From: Prevotella sp. CAG:732 | GTDB lineage: Bacteria > Bacteroidota > Bacteroidia > Bacteroidales > Bacteroidaceae | Assembly (NCBI GenBank): GCA_000436035.1 | Contig: FR893270.1 | Location: 10,252-38,209 of the forward strand | Direction: 5' to 3' | Length of the DNA stretch: 27,958 nt | Part shown: positions 1-7,641 of the stretch, one piece after another | Layout: the number at the start of each line of letters is the position of its first letter | Position numbering within the stretch: position 1 is the first letter of the stretch | Program-made: the position numbers and the translations under genes | The notes under the pieces: generated by a model | The model's database searches: none | What the model was told of the DNA's origin: nothing | Seen by the model: only the letters and a program-made list of their open reading frames with translations

Positions 1-514
1 GCTTGCCCACGATATTGCTTCTGCCGAGTACCACGCACTTCTTGCCACTGGTCTCGATATGGTAGTGCTGCAAGAGTGTGAGGATGCCGAGCGGTGTGGC
101 TGAGATGAAGCAAGGCAAGCCGATCGCCATTCTGCCCACATTGACAGGATGGAAACCATCCACGTCCTTGCGGTAGTCGATAGCCATCGTCACCTTCTGC
201 TCGTCGATATGCTTAGGCAGAGGCAACTGTACGATGAAGCCATCCACATCCTCGTCCTTGTTGAGTCGATCGACGCAAGCCAGGAGTTCCTCCTCCGTCA
301 CGTCATCCTCGTATCTGATGAGTGTCGATTTGAAGCCACACTTCTCACAAGCGAGCACCTTGTTCTTCACATAGGTCTCGCTACCTCCATCGTGACCCAC
401 GAGGATGGCAACCAAGTGTGGTTGCTTTCCGCCTGCGGCGATGATTTGCTTCACCTCCTCGGCTATCTGTTCCTTGATGGCGGCTGCCGTCGCCTTTCCG
501 TCTATTAGCTCCAT
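1..514 (-). CDS. folD: Bifunctional methylenetetrahydrofolate dehydrogenase/cyclohydrolase FolD, 3' end outside window
   Basis: Reading the minus strand from the ATG at 514 gives 171 codons of FolD with no stop before the window edge, so the C-terminal part is missing. FolD interconverts 5,10-methylene-, 5,10-methenyl- and 10-formyl-tetrahydrofolate in the cytoplasm using NADP. Visible marks are the catalytic Y48-x3-K52 (YVKNK), the substrate-site motif QLPLPKH near residues 96-102, and the start of the nucleotide-binding domain at GRSNIVGK at the very edge. The N-terminus (MELIDGKATAAAIKEQ) has the usual family length, which supports this start. The gene lies 86 bases downstream of ffh on the same strand with no terminator seen between them, so co-transcription is possible. 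The formate-tetrahydrofolate ligase gene at 5.9-7.6 kb feeds the same pathway. Confidence 0.97.
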   Translation of the reverse strand, partial: MELIDGKATAAAIKEQIAEEVKQIIAAGGKQPHLVAILVGHDGGSETYVKNKVLACEKCGFKSTLIRYEDDVTEEELLACVDRLNKDEDVDGFIVQLPLPKHIDEQKVTMAIDYRKDVDGFHPVNVGRMAIGLPCFISATPLGILTLLQHYHIETSGKKCVVLGRSNIVGK

Positions 515-565
515 ATTATATCTCAGAATAAAATTAGGTAGCCTTATCCTCCCTATTCAGCCCCC

Positions 566-599
566 CAATTATTAATTCTCAATTATTAATTATTAATTG
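566..599. repeat. Short AT-rich direct repeats between ffh and folD
   Basis: CAATTATTAATT occurs at 566-577 and again at 580-591, and a shifted copy AATTATTAATTG overlaps at 588-599. Similar short AT-rich direct repeats are found in Bacteroidetes intergenic DNA. No hairpin with a T-tract is evident, so I do not call it a terminator. Confidence 0.6.
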
Positions 600-600
600 C

Positions 601-1953
601 TTACATTCCTGGCATCTTAGGCATTCCAGGCATACCCTTCATACGGCTCATCATGGAAGCCATCTTGTTGCCAGTCATCATCTGCATCATCTTGCGAGTC
701 TGGTCAAACTGCTTGATGAGCTTGTTCACCTCCTGTATGTTGGTACCCGACCCCTTGGCAATGCGCTGACGACGGCTAGTGTTGAGGATTCCTGGGTTGG
801 AACGCTCCTTAGGAGTCATACTCTGGATGATCGCCTCCACACCCTTGAAGGCATCCTCTGGGATGTCAACGTCACGGATGGCCTTGCCCACGCCAGGAAT
901 CATGCTCGCCAAGTCCTTGATGTTACCCATCTTCTTGATCTGCTGTATCTGAGCATAGAAGTCATTGAAGTCGAACTGGTTCTTGCGAATCTTCTTCTCC
1001 AACTTCTTCGCCTCCTCCAAGTCGAACTGCTCCTGGGCACGCTCCACGAGGGAAACGACATCACCCATACCCAAGATACGGTCTGCCATACGAGCTGGAT
1101 GGAACACGTCGATGGCCTCCATCTTCTCGCCAGTACCGATAAACTTGATTGGCTTGGTTACCACGGTGCGGATACTGAGGGCAGCACCACCACGAGTATC
1201 ACCATCGAGCTTGGTCAATACGACTCCATTGAAGTCGAGGCGGTCGTTGAACTCCTTCGCCGTGTTGACGGCATCCTGACCGGTCATGGAATCGACCACG
1301 AAGAGAGTCTCGTCTGGACGGAGGTGATTCTTGAGATTGCTGATCTCGTTCATCATCTGCTCATCAATGGCAAGACGACCGGCGGTATCGACGATGACCA
1401 CGTCGTTGCCATTGGTCTTAGCCTGCTGGATGGCATGGTCGGCGATCACGCACACATCCTTGTTGTCTGGCTCGCTATATACAGGAACACCCACTTGCTC
1501 GCCTACCACCTTCAACTGGTCGATAGCGGCAGGACGATACACGTCACAAGCCACGAGCAGAGGTTTCTTACCATTCTTCGTCTTGAGCATGTTGGCAAGT
1601 TTGCCACTGAATGTGGTCTTACCCGAACCTTGCAAACCGCTCATCAGGATGATGGCAGGGTGACCTTCGAGCTTGAGTGGAGCTTCCTCGCCGCCCATCA
1701 ACTCAGCCAACTCATCGTGTACCAACTTGACCATCAACTGTCCTGGCTTCACGGCTGTGAGCACGTTCATGCCCAACGCCTTCTCCTTCACCTTGTTGGT
1801 GAATTCCTTAGCCACCTTATAGTTGACATCGGCATCAAGGAGTGCACGACGCACGTCCTTCATGGTTTCAGCCACGTTGATCTCGGTAATCTTACCTTCA
1901 CCCTTCAATATTTTAAAAGAGCGCTCTAATCTATCACTTAAATTCTCAAACAT
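601..1953 (-). CDS. ffh: Signal recognition particle protein Ffh (SRP54)
   Basis: This 450-residue protein is full length for Ffh, the GTPase that binds signal sequences of nascent membrane proteins with 4.5S RNA and delivers ribosomes to FtsY. The N-terminal helical bundle occupies about residues 1-90. The GTPase domain follows, with the P-loop GLQGSGKTT at 106-114, DTAGR at 189-193 and TKLDGD at 247-252. The methionine-rich M domain runs from about 300 to the end, with the RNA-binding helix signature SRRQRIAKGSGT and a tail of Met/Gly/Pro repeats. A good promoter lies just upstream, and folD follows on the same strand. No 4.5S RNA gene was recognised in the window. The long antisense frame over this gene is a coding shadow. 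Confidence 0.99.
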   Translation of the reverse strand: MFENLSDRLERSFKILKGEGKITEINVAETMKDVRRALLDADVNYKVAKEFTNKVKEKALGMNVLTAVKPGQLMVKLVHDELAELMGGEEAPLKLEGHPAIILMSGLQGSGKTTFSGKLANMLKTKNGKKPLLVACDVYRPAAIDQLKVVGEQVGVPVYSEPDNKDVCVIADHAIQQAKTNGNDVVIVDTAGRLAIDEQMMNEISNLKNHLRPDETLFVVDSMTGQDAVNTAKEFNDRLDFNGVVLTKLDGDTRGGAALSIRTVVTKPIKFIGTGEKMEAIDVFHPARMADRILGMGDVVSLVERAQEQFDLEEAKKLEKKIRKNQFDFNDFYAQIQQIKKMGNIKDLASMIPGVGKAIRDVDIPEDAFKGVEAIIQSMTPKERSNPGILNTSRRQRIAKGSGTNIQEVNKLIKQFDQTRKMMQMMTGNKMASMMSRMKGMPGMPKMPGM

Positions 1954-1981
1954 GTTTTAATTCGTCTTTTTGTTTTGGCTA

Positions 1982-2012
1982 CAAAATTACTATTTTTTGC
2001 GAAATGCGCCAA
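1982..2012 (-). promoter_or_regulatory. Predicted promoter of ffh
   Basis: On the minus strand TTG (2010-2012 on plus as CAA), a 20-base spacer and TAATTTTG (plus 1982-1989) match the Bacteroidetes -33/-7 consensus. The predicted transcript start is about 1975, giving a 20-base leader before the ffh ATG at 1953. This is a consensus match, not a measured start. Confidence 0.6.
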
Positions 2013-2088
2013 CTATTTTTTCACAAAAATGCTGAATTATCCATTTTTTGGGGTATTTTATACCTTAATAATATAAAAAGAGCCGAAT

Positions 2089-2808
2089 TTACTCTTCTTT
2101 TTTGAACATATCCAAGCTGACCGGCTTGTCCCTGTGCAACTTATCTATCGCCTTGCCAGTCTTGACAATCACGTCACCGATTTTCTCAGCTTTCTTTTGC
2201 TGCGGAGTCATTTTCTCGCCCTTGTACTCCACCAGTCCTGAGTCTCGCTTCTCCAGTTCCACCTCGTAAGGTGTCTTCAACTGATACTTCTTGCCAGTCG
2301 CCTTTTCGTAAGCCGAGACGATAGGGTCCTTGCGATCGTACTCGCCCAGCAGTTTCTTGGCTTTCTGCAGATGCTTGTGGTCACGTCTGCCTCGCTTGTC
2401 GAGCATATTCGCCAGATCGAAGGAAGCACCAGTAACGGGTCCACCATACTGGCTAGCCGACTCGCTGATTTGGTCCTCCATGTCCCTCACGTGCTGCTGG
2501 TTCTTTCCCCAGACCTCCACCGTTCCTAGCTGTTGACTTTCGGGCAAGAGGAAGACGGTATCGGGGAGGTTCTTCAGATAGATGGTGGTTTTCAGGTAAC
2601 CCTGCTTGGAGACCGTGGCGGAATCGAACTGATACTTCATGGTGAAATAGCCACGATAGTCGGTTCGCGCCCAATGGTTGTTGTCGGTATGGATGAGCGC
2701 CTCACGGATAGGCACATGGTCTTCCGCACTGGCGATGACGCACGTCTTCTGCGCCTTCGCCAACCCCACAATCATCAAGAGACATATCATTAATAAGAGT
2801 TTCTTCAT
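2089..2808 (-). CDS. Exported carboxypeptidase-regulatory-like domain protein of unknown function
   Basis: I place the start at 2808. This gives a 239-residue protein opening with a typical signal peptide (MKKLLLMICLLMIVGLAKAQ, cleavage likely after AKA). An upstream in-frame ATG at 2922 would add 38 residues that run through the predicted terminator and promoter, so it is unlikely. Residues of about 20-95 resemble the beta-sandwich carboxypeptidase regulatory-like fold of Bacteroidetes exported proteins: a 'TDYRGYF' turn, then 'KQGYLKTTIYL' and 'DTVFLLPES'. The rest is charged and helical without a recognised domain. Export to the periplasm or outer-membrane inner face is inferred from the signal peptide. 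No catalytic residues are seen, and the neighbours (gltD upstream, ffh downstream) give no functional clue. Confidence 0.8.
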   Translation of the reverse strand: MKKLLLMICLLMIVGLAKAQKTCVIASAEDHVPIREALIHTDNNHWARTDYRGYFTMKYQFDSATVSKQGYLKTTIYLKNLPDTVFLLPESQQLGTVEVWGKNQQHVRDMEDQISESASQYGGPVTGASFDLANMLDKRGRRDHKHLQKAKKLLGEYDRKDPIVSAYEKATGKKYQLKTPYEVELEKRDSGLVEYKGEKMTPQQKKAEKIGDVIVKTGKAIDKLHRDKPVSLDMFKKEE

Positions 2809-2825
2809 TTCTGCTATTTTTCTTG

Positions 2826-2857
2826 CAAAAATATATAAAATAAAAATATCTTCCAAA
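2826..2857 (-). promoter_or_regulatory. Predicted promoter for the exported protein gene, embedded in the gltD terminator
   Basis: On the minus strand TTTG (plus 2854-2857), a 20-base spacer and TATTTTTG (plus 2826-2833) match the Bacteroidetes promoter. The -33 element lies inside the left arm of the terminator hairpin at 2845-2883. The expected start is near 2819, close to the ATG at 2808, which supports the shorter protein start. Confidence 0.6.
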
Positions 2858-2883
2858 ACCCATCGAAAGTTTTGGAAGATATT
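2841..2883 (-). terminator. Intrinsic terminator of gltD
   Basis: A perfect 15-base-pair inverted repeat (2845-2859 with 2869-2883, 9-base loop) lies 71 bases past the gltD stop. On the minus strand it is followed by TTTTATTTTATATATTTTT, a U-rich tail. There is no comparable tail on the plus strand. Confidence 0.85.
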
Positions 2884-2953
2884 AATGCGATTTAAAAGTC
2901 TATAACGTTTGCGCTTCGCCATCGAGCGAACTGCGCCTTTGCAGATCTAAATC

Positions 2954-4411
2954 CTATTCAGCCTCCGTGGTGCCATTCTCCTCGATGCGCTTCGCCTCCT
3001 CGAGCAACTTGATGGCATCCACATACTGGGCGATGCCTTGCGCCACCTCCTTGGCAGCCTTCATCGCCAAGACCACGGTCTGCGGACGGTGAACGACATC
3101 ACCTCCGGCAAACACACCTCGGCGGGTGGTCATACCGAACGGACGCTCCACCACCTTGACATAGCCTTTCTCGTCCACCTCGATACCAGCTGTCGTGGAG
3201 ACGATGCGGTTGGCAGGACGGGAACCGATGGCGAGATAGATGCGATCGAACTTCTCCACACGCTCGCCCTCAGGGGTGTTGAGTACACAACTGCCCAGTC
3301 GGCCGTCCTTGCCCTTGAGGAATGCCTCGACAGTGGTCTTCCACTCAAACTTGACACCTTCCTTCACTGCCTCCTCATATTCACTCTGGATGGCAGGCAT
3401 CTCCTCCTGGGTCTTGCGATAGAGCACAGTGACGTCGGCACCGAGACGGATGGCTGTACGAGCGGCATCCATCGCCACATTGCCACCACCGATGACGCCC
3501 ACCTTCTCGCCGTCACGCAGAGGCACCATATCACGAGTCAAGGCACCCTCGTTGTAAGCATTCACGTTGTGAAGGAAGTAGTTGCTCTGGCTCACGCCGT
3601 GCAACTTGGCACCTGGAGTGGAGTCCATATTTTGAGGTACGCTCGTGCCCGTACCCATAAAGATGGCATCATAGCCGGCACGGAAAAGGCTGTCGATGGT
3701 GACATTGTTCTCACCCACCATACAGTTGGTAATGAACTGCACGCCCAGCGCCTCTATCTTCTTGATTTCCTCTCTCACCACGCTCTTAGGCAGACGATAC
3801 TCAGGGATGCCGTACATCAAGACACCGCCTGGCTCAGCCTGTCCCTCGAAGATGGTGACGTTGAATCCTTGGCGAGCCAAGTCGCCAGCCACCGTCAAGC
3901 CCGCAGGACCCGAACCGATGACTGCCACACGTCCACGTGTCTTCTGAGGCAATTTCTCGCGAGAGAGTTTCATCTTGGTATCGAAGTCAGCAACAAATTG
4001 TTCCAACTTACCTATCTGCACAGGCTTACCCTTCTTGCCGAGCACGCAATGTCCCTGGCACTGTTTCTCGTGAGGACAAACTCGTCCGCAGATGGCAGGC
4101 AAGTTGCTCTTGGCATTGATGATGGACATCGCCGCACCCATGTTGCCCATGGACAACTCGTGCACGAAGTCTGGAATATCATTCTCGATAGGACATCCCT
4201 TGCGGCACTGAGGAATCTTGCAATGCAGGCAACGCTTGGCTTCTTCTATCGCCTCCAGGGTAGAGAAACCTTCGTTGATAACTTGGAAGCCAGCCATTGG
4301 CTCCGTCTCTTGCGCTGCACCTTGCTCAGCATCTAACTTAGCTTCCGTTGCTGCACCTTGCTCAGCATCCACAAGGGGCTTGTTATTCTGTTGCTCAATC
4401 TGTTCACTCAT
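2954..4411 (-). CDS. gltD: Glutamate-synthase small-subunit-type NADPH oxidoreductase
   Basis: This 485-residue protein belongs to the GltD family, FAD/NADPH flavoproteins that pass electrons through two N-terminal 4Fe-4S clusters. Cysteines C61, C64, C69, C73 and C108, C112, C118, C122 form the cluster motifs. The FAD dinucleotide fold GSGPAG is at 166-171, and the second (NADPH) fold VGVIGGGNVAMDAAR lies in the C-terminal half. In glutamate synthase it pairs with the large GltB subunit, but no gltB is adjacent here. It may therefore partner a distant subunit or act like related NfnB/SudA oxidoreductases, and the symbol is a family name. The N-terminal 40 residues are a poorly conserved tail carrying a 12-residue in-frame duplication (DAEQGAA at 15-21 and 27-33). 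A strong terminator follows the gene. Confidence 0.93.
   Translation of the reverse strand: MSEQIEQQNNKPLVDAEQGAATEAKLDAEQGAAQETEPMAGFQVINEGFSTLEAIEEAKRCLHCKIPQCRKGCPIENDIPDFVHELSMGNMGAAMSIINAKSNLPAICGRVCPHEKQCQGHCVLGKKGKPVQIGKLEQFVADFDTKMKLSREKLPQKTRGRVAVIGSGPAGLTVAGDLARQGFNVTIFEGQAEPGGVLMYGIPEYRLPKSVVREEIKKIEALGVQFITNCMVGENNVTIDSLFRAGYDAIFMGTGTSVPQNMDSTPGAKLHGVSQSNYFLHNVNAYNEGALTRDMVPLRDGEKVGVIGGGNVAMDAARTAIRLGADVTVLYRKTQEEMPAIQSEYEEAVKEGVKFEWKTTVEAFLKGKDGRLGSCVLNTPEGERVEKFDRIYLAIGSRPANRIVSTTAGIEVDEKGYVKVVERPFGMTTRRGVFAGGDVVHRPQTVVLAMKAAKEVAQGIAQYVDAIKLLEEAKRIEENGTTEAE
4314..4369 (-). repeat. 36-base tandem duplication inside gltD
   Basis: The 20-base sequence GCTGCACCTTGCTCAGCATC occurs at 4314-4333 and 4350-4369, exactly 36 bases apart. 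The reading frame is kept and 12 residues are duplicated in the gltD N-terminal tail. The identity of the copies suggests a recent event or slippage. Confidence 0.9.
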
Positions 4412-4481
4412 AATCTTTCTACATTAATATTATTAGTTAGAAAAATACTACTCTTCTTTTTCATTTTGTAGTTTGCGAGTG

Positions 4482-4489
4482 CAAAGTTA
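4482..4489 (-). promoter_or_regulatory. Candidate -7 element for gltD
   Basis: TAACTTTG on the minus strand (CAAAGTTA on plus) fits TAnnTTTG and would give a transcript start near 4475, a 64-base leader. No TTTG or TTG is found at the right upstream distance, so the call is moderate. Confidence 0.45.
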
Positions 4490-4532
4490 CGATTATTTTT
4501 CGAAACCGAGCATACTTTGCTATCAAAAACAT

Positions 4533-4679
4533 CAGAAAACGCTTGTTTTTGTTGGCTTTTTGTAAAAACAAGAAGGAATAAGGGGTATTTCTTGCTGATT
4601 TCGTTGTTGATTCTCTATACTCTCGATTTTACATGAATTCCAGAAACACTTGTTTATATGTTTTTCAGAAACACTTGTT
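4533..4679. repeat. Repeated CAGAAACACTTGTT motif
   Basis: CAGAAACACTTGTT occurs exactly at 4641-4654 and 4666-4679 (period 25). A degenerate copy, CAGAAAACGCTTGTT, is at 4533-4547. They sit between the divergent gltD and queH promoters, a position where regulator sites would be expected, but no known motif is recognised. Confidence 0.5.
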
Positions 4680-4760
4680 AACAATACTATTCCATATTCG
4701 TTAACAAAGAGTTAAAAAACGGCATTTTCCAGCATTTTTCGAAAAAAACTTGCCGAAAAA

Positions 4761-4791
4761 TTTGGAGATAACTAAAAAAGCAGTATCTTTG
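4761..4791 (+). promoter_or_regulatory. Predicted promoter of queH
   Basis: TTTG (4761-4764), a 19-base spacer and TATCTTTG (4784-4791) form a textbook Bacteroidetes promoter. The expected start is near 4798, giving a leader of about 140 bases before the queH ATG. Confidence 0.75.
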
Positions 4792-4815
4792 CATCAGTTT
4801 TCGCATATATTTGGG

Positions 4816-4857
4816 CAAATGGGGGTTGTCGTGAGACTGTACCCCATTTGTTTTTTT
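4816..4857 (+). terminator. Terminator-like hairpin in the queH leader, possible attenuator
   Basis: CAAATGGGG (4816-4824) pairs perfectly with CCCCATTTG (4842-4850) around a 17-base loop, followed by seven Ts (4851-4857). The T-tract exists only on the plus strand. It begins about 18 bases after the predicted queH start and lies 80 bases before the ATG. It would either end a ~60-nt RNA or control read-through into queH. Confidence 0.65.
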
Positions 4858-4937
4858 GTTTTATAGGGGTTATGTTTTATCCGATTCGATAGAACTTCCC
4901 AATCAACTAGATTACAAATTTCATAAGAATAACAAAG

Positions 4938-5591
4938 ATGAAAATACTTCCAGAAGAACAATATAAATACATCAAACTTACTCTCCCTGATGGTAGCTGC
5001 GCCGAAGGACGGCGAGTGCTATTGCATGCTTGTTGTGCTCCTTGCTCATCAGCCATCGTAGAATGCATGTTGCGCAACAAGATGGAGCCTACCGTGTTTT
5101 TCTCCAACAGCAACATCTATCCACTACAGGAATACGAGATTCGCAAGCATGAGTTGATTCGCTTTCTGAAGGAGCAAGGCGTTCCTTTCGTGGAGGACGA
5201 ATACGACCACGAGCAGTGGCTGACGGCGATCAAGGGCTTGGAGGGTGAGCCGGAAAGAGGTTCCCGTTGTTCCGCCTGCTTCCAGTTTCGCTTGCGTCGG
5301 GCAGCCCGCTATGCCCAGGAGCATGGATTTTCACTCCTCACCACTACCCTCGCCTCGTCTAGATGGAAGAACATCCACCAGATAGACACCGCCGGACATA
5401 TCGCCGTGGGCGACTGCCCTGACGTGGAATGGTGGGAGCAGAACTGGCGCAAGGGCGGACTGCAAATGAGAAGAAACGAGCTTTTGCACCTAAACGACTT
5501 CTACAACCAGCTATATTGCGGCTGCGAGTTCAGTCTCGCCTCTTCCACTGCCATGAGAGCCAAGACAGAGGAAGGGAAACTTGGGGAGTGA
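4938..5591 (+). CDS. queH: Epoxyqueuosine reductase QueH
   Basis: This 217-residue protein matches the QueH (formerly DUF208) family, which catalyses the last step of queuosine synthesis in tRNA, reducing epoxyqueuosine to queuosine with an iron-sulfur cluster. It replaces the unrelated QueG in many bacteria. Diagnostic cysteines are all present: HACCAPC (C32, C33, C36), RCSAC (C111, C114) preceded by the conserved EPERGSR stretch, and YCGC (C194, C196) near the C-terminus. Length is normal. The start follows an AT-rich leader with no Shine-Dalgarno sequence, as usual in this phylum. It is monocistronic, divergent from gltD and convergent with fhs. A terminator-like hairpin between its promoter and start suggests leader-based control. 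Confidence 0.95.
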   Translation: MKILPEEQYKYIKLTLPDGSCAEGRRVLLHACCAPCSSAIVECMLRNKMEPTVFFSNSNIYPLQEYEIRKHELIRFLKEQGVPFVEDEYDHEQWLTAIKGLEGEPERGSRCSACFQFRLRRAARYAQEHGFSLLTTTLASSRWKNIHQIDTAGHIAVGDCPDVEWWEQNWRKGGLQMRRNELLHLNDFYNQLYCGCEFSLASSTAMRAKTEEGKLGE

Positions 5592-5905
5592 AAAGCACAA
5601 TAGTTCTTGTCTAAAAAAACTGTGACAACTGTGACGTGTGACAAAATGTGTGTGTACTTTGGATTGTAAAAGGCGACAATCCGCATAAAATGTTTGAAGT
5701 CAAAGGCTGTTGTCTTAACTTCTCAGCGACCATAGGGAGCGGTAACTCCCTTTAACTCCTTAACTTCTCGTGCAAGTAATAGAAGTTAGGGGAATGAAAA
5801 CGCCTCAGCTTTCTGCTAAAAAAACAGAAAACTGAAGCGGATTCCTTTATCTGATTTTGCCTTTGAAAAGGCTATCTCGTTTTATGATAGTCCAACAATA
5901 TCAGT
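5592..5905. other. 314-base convergent intergenic region between queH and fhs
   Basis: No gene is seen. Besides the fhs terminator, it holds small hairpins: a perfect 7-bp stem at 5661-5667/5676-5682, AGGGAG/CTCCCT at 5734-5739/5746-5751, and an 11-bp stem with one G-U pair at 5758-5768/5781-5791. It also has repeats of TGTGAC near 5622-5641. None of these has a clear T-tract for queH on the plus strand. Confidence 0.6.
5797..5839 (-). terminator. Intrinsic terminator of fhs
   Basis: The arms 5801-5815 and 5825-5839 form 15 pairs with a 9-base loop, 67 bases past the fhs stop. On the minus strand all positions pair, two as G-U. On the plus strand the same two positions are C-A mismatches. 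Four Ts follow on the minus strand. The wobble pattern assigns the strand. Confidence 0.8.
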
Positions 5906-7570
5906 TTATGAAAGACCGACAATCTCACCATTCACTACATCAATGCGCTCCGCCTGAGGGCTCTTTGGCAAACCAGGCATACGCATGATAGGACCGGCAA
6001 TGACGACAATCATCTCGGCACCCATGTTGACGGTGATGTCTCTTACATGAAGCTCGAAACCTTCCGTAGGACCGTATGCCTTGGCATCCGTAGAGAAACT
6101 ATACTGCGTCTTGGCGATACAGATAGGGAACTTCTCGGCGCCCAACTTCTTAATCTCCTCGATCATCGCCTTGGCAGAATCGCTCATCGTCACGCTGCCA
6201 GCGCCATACAGATTGAAAGCGACATCCTCTATCTTCTTCTCCACAGGCTCATCGTCCTTGTAAGCGAAGTAAAGAGGTGCTGATGGATGCTCATCAATGG
6301 TCTTCACCACGAGATTTGCCAACTCGACAGCGCCCTTGCCACCCTCGGCAAACGCATTGTTGACTGCAAATCCACATCCCATCTCCTCGCAATGCTGACG
6401 CAAGACCTCAATCTCCTCGTCGGTATCGGTAGCAAACTTGTTGAAGGCGATCACCACGGTCTGTCCGAAGCTCTGCAAGTTCTTCACGTGCTTGTCGAGG
6501 TTCCAATAGCCATTCTTCATGCCCTCGATATTTGGCTTCTTGATGTCTTCCTGAGCCACGCCACCGTGCATCTTCAAGGCTTGCAAGGTAACAACCAAGA
6601 CAGTGAGGTCTGGCTGCAAACCAGTCTTGCGGCACTTGATGTCATAGAACTTCTCTGCGCCCAAGTCGGCACCGAATCCAGCCTCCGTGATAGCATAGTC
6701 GCCATATTCAAGAGCTGCCGCCGTAGCCATCACAGAATTACATCCGTGGGCGATGTTGGCGAATGGACCGCAATGTACGAAAGCAGGAGTTCCCTCTGTC
6801 GTCTGCACGAGGTTTGGCTTGAGGGCATCCAAGAGCAAAGCCACGATGCTGCCGCCCACTCCCATATCCTTCACGGTGAATGGTTTGTCATCCTCTGTGA
6901 TGCCGAGCAAGATGTTGTCGATGCGACGGCGAAGGTCTTCGAGACTCGTGGCGAAGCACATGATAGCCATGATCTCTGATGCAGGGGTGATGTCGAAGCC
7001 AGCCTCAGTCTCGATGCCGTTCTTGTCACCAATGCCCGTGATGATGCGACGCAAGCCACGATCGTTGACATCCATCACACGACGCCAAAGAATCTTCTTC
7101 AACTTGAATCCCTCTGCCTCATGCTGATAACGATAGTTGTCGAGCAAGGCAGCAATCATGTTGTTCGCCTCCGTGATGGCATGGAAATCGCCCGTGAAGT
7201 GGAGGTTGATCTTGTCCATTGGCAACACCTGGGCATAGCCGCCACCAGCAGCGCCACCCTTCATGCCGAAGCAAGGACCGAGGGATGGCTCACGCAGAGC
7301 GACAACAGCCTTCTTGCCTATCTGCTGCATACCGAGTGCCAAACCTACACTCACGGTAGTCTTGCCATTGCCAGCCTTGGTAGGACTGATGGCTGTGACC
7401 AAGATGAGGTGATGACCGGCAAACTTAGACTTGTCGATGGCACCCGTTTCCACCTTGGCGATGTAACGACCATAATTCTCGATTTGCACCTCCTTCAAGC
7501 CCAACTCCTCAGCGACCTCGTTGATAGGGCGTAATTTTACTGATCTTGCAATTTCAATATCTGATAACAT
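5906..7570 (-). CDS. fhs: Formate-tetrahydrofolate ligase
   Basis: This 554-residue protein is full length for the ATP-dependent ligase that makes 10-formyl-tetrahydrofolate from formate and tetrahydrofolate. The family P-loop is at about 62-72 (SPTKAGNGKTT), followed by the conserved REPSLGPCFG segment near 98-107 and the glycine-rich KGGAAGGGYAQV stretch. The C-terminal part has GPIMRMPGLPK typical of the family. It lies 71 bases after pyrD on the same strand with no terminator or promoter motif recognised between them, so it may be the last gene of a pyrK-pyrD-fhs operon ending at the 5801-5839 hairpin. Purine synthesis and the FolD cycle use its product. Confidence 0.98.
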   Translation of the reverse strand: MLSDIEIARSVKLRPINEVAEELGLKEVQIENYGRYIAKVETGAIDKSKFAGHHLILVTAISPTKAGNGKTTVSVGLALGMQQIGKKAVVALREPSLGPCFGMKGGAAGGGYAQVLPMDKINLHFTGDFHAITEANNMIAALLDNYRYQHEAEGFKLKKILWRRVMDVNDRGLRRIITGIGDKNGIETEAGFDITPASEIMAIMCFATSLEDLRRRIDNILLGITEDDKPFTVKDMGVGGSIVALLLDALKPNLVQTTEGTPAFVHCGPFANIAHGCNSVMATAAALEYGDYAITEAGFGADLGAEKFYDIKCRKTGLQPDLTVLVVTLQALKMHGGVAQEDIKKPNIEGMKNGYWNLDKHVKNLQSFGQTVVIAFNKFATDTDEEIEVLRQHCEEMGCGFAVNNAFAEGGKGAVELANLVVKTIDEHPSAPLYFAYKDDEPVEKKIEDVAFNLYGAGSVTMSDSAKAMIEEIKKLGAEKFPICIAKTQYSFSTDAKAYGPTEGFELHVRDITVNMGAEMIVVIAGPIMRMPGLPKSPQAERIDVVNGEIVGLS

Positions 7571-7641
7571 AACTATTGTTTTTAATATATCCTATTATTT
7601 TTCTTGTATAAAATGCTTTTTTGCTAGCGACTTCCGCGAAA

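Larger units (their letters stand above)
4412..4937. other. 526-base divergent intergenic region between gltD and queH
   Basis: No gene is seen here. It holds a candidate -7 element for gltD, three copies of a CAGAAACACTTGTT-like motif, two GTTAAC palindromes (near 4677 and 4700), a very good queH promoter, and a terminator-like hairpin in the queH leader. Each is listed separately. Confidence 0.7.

Noticed and set aside
3038..4336. 432-codon plus-strand open frame opposite gltD
   Set aside because: It is the shadow of gltD, whose cofactor motifs are complete. The plus-strand translation is His/Leu/Thr-rich with no family resemblance.
4798..4937. preQ1 riboswitch in the queH leader
   Set aside because: The expected preQ1-I short hairpin with an A-rich tail ending in AACUA near a ribosome site could not be aligned convincingly. 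Only the terminator-like hairpin is supported.
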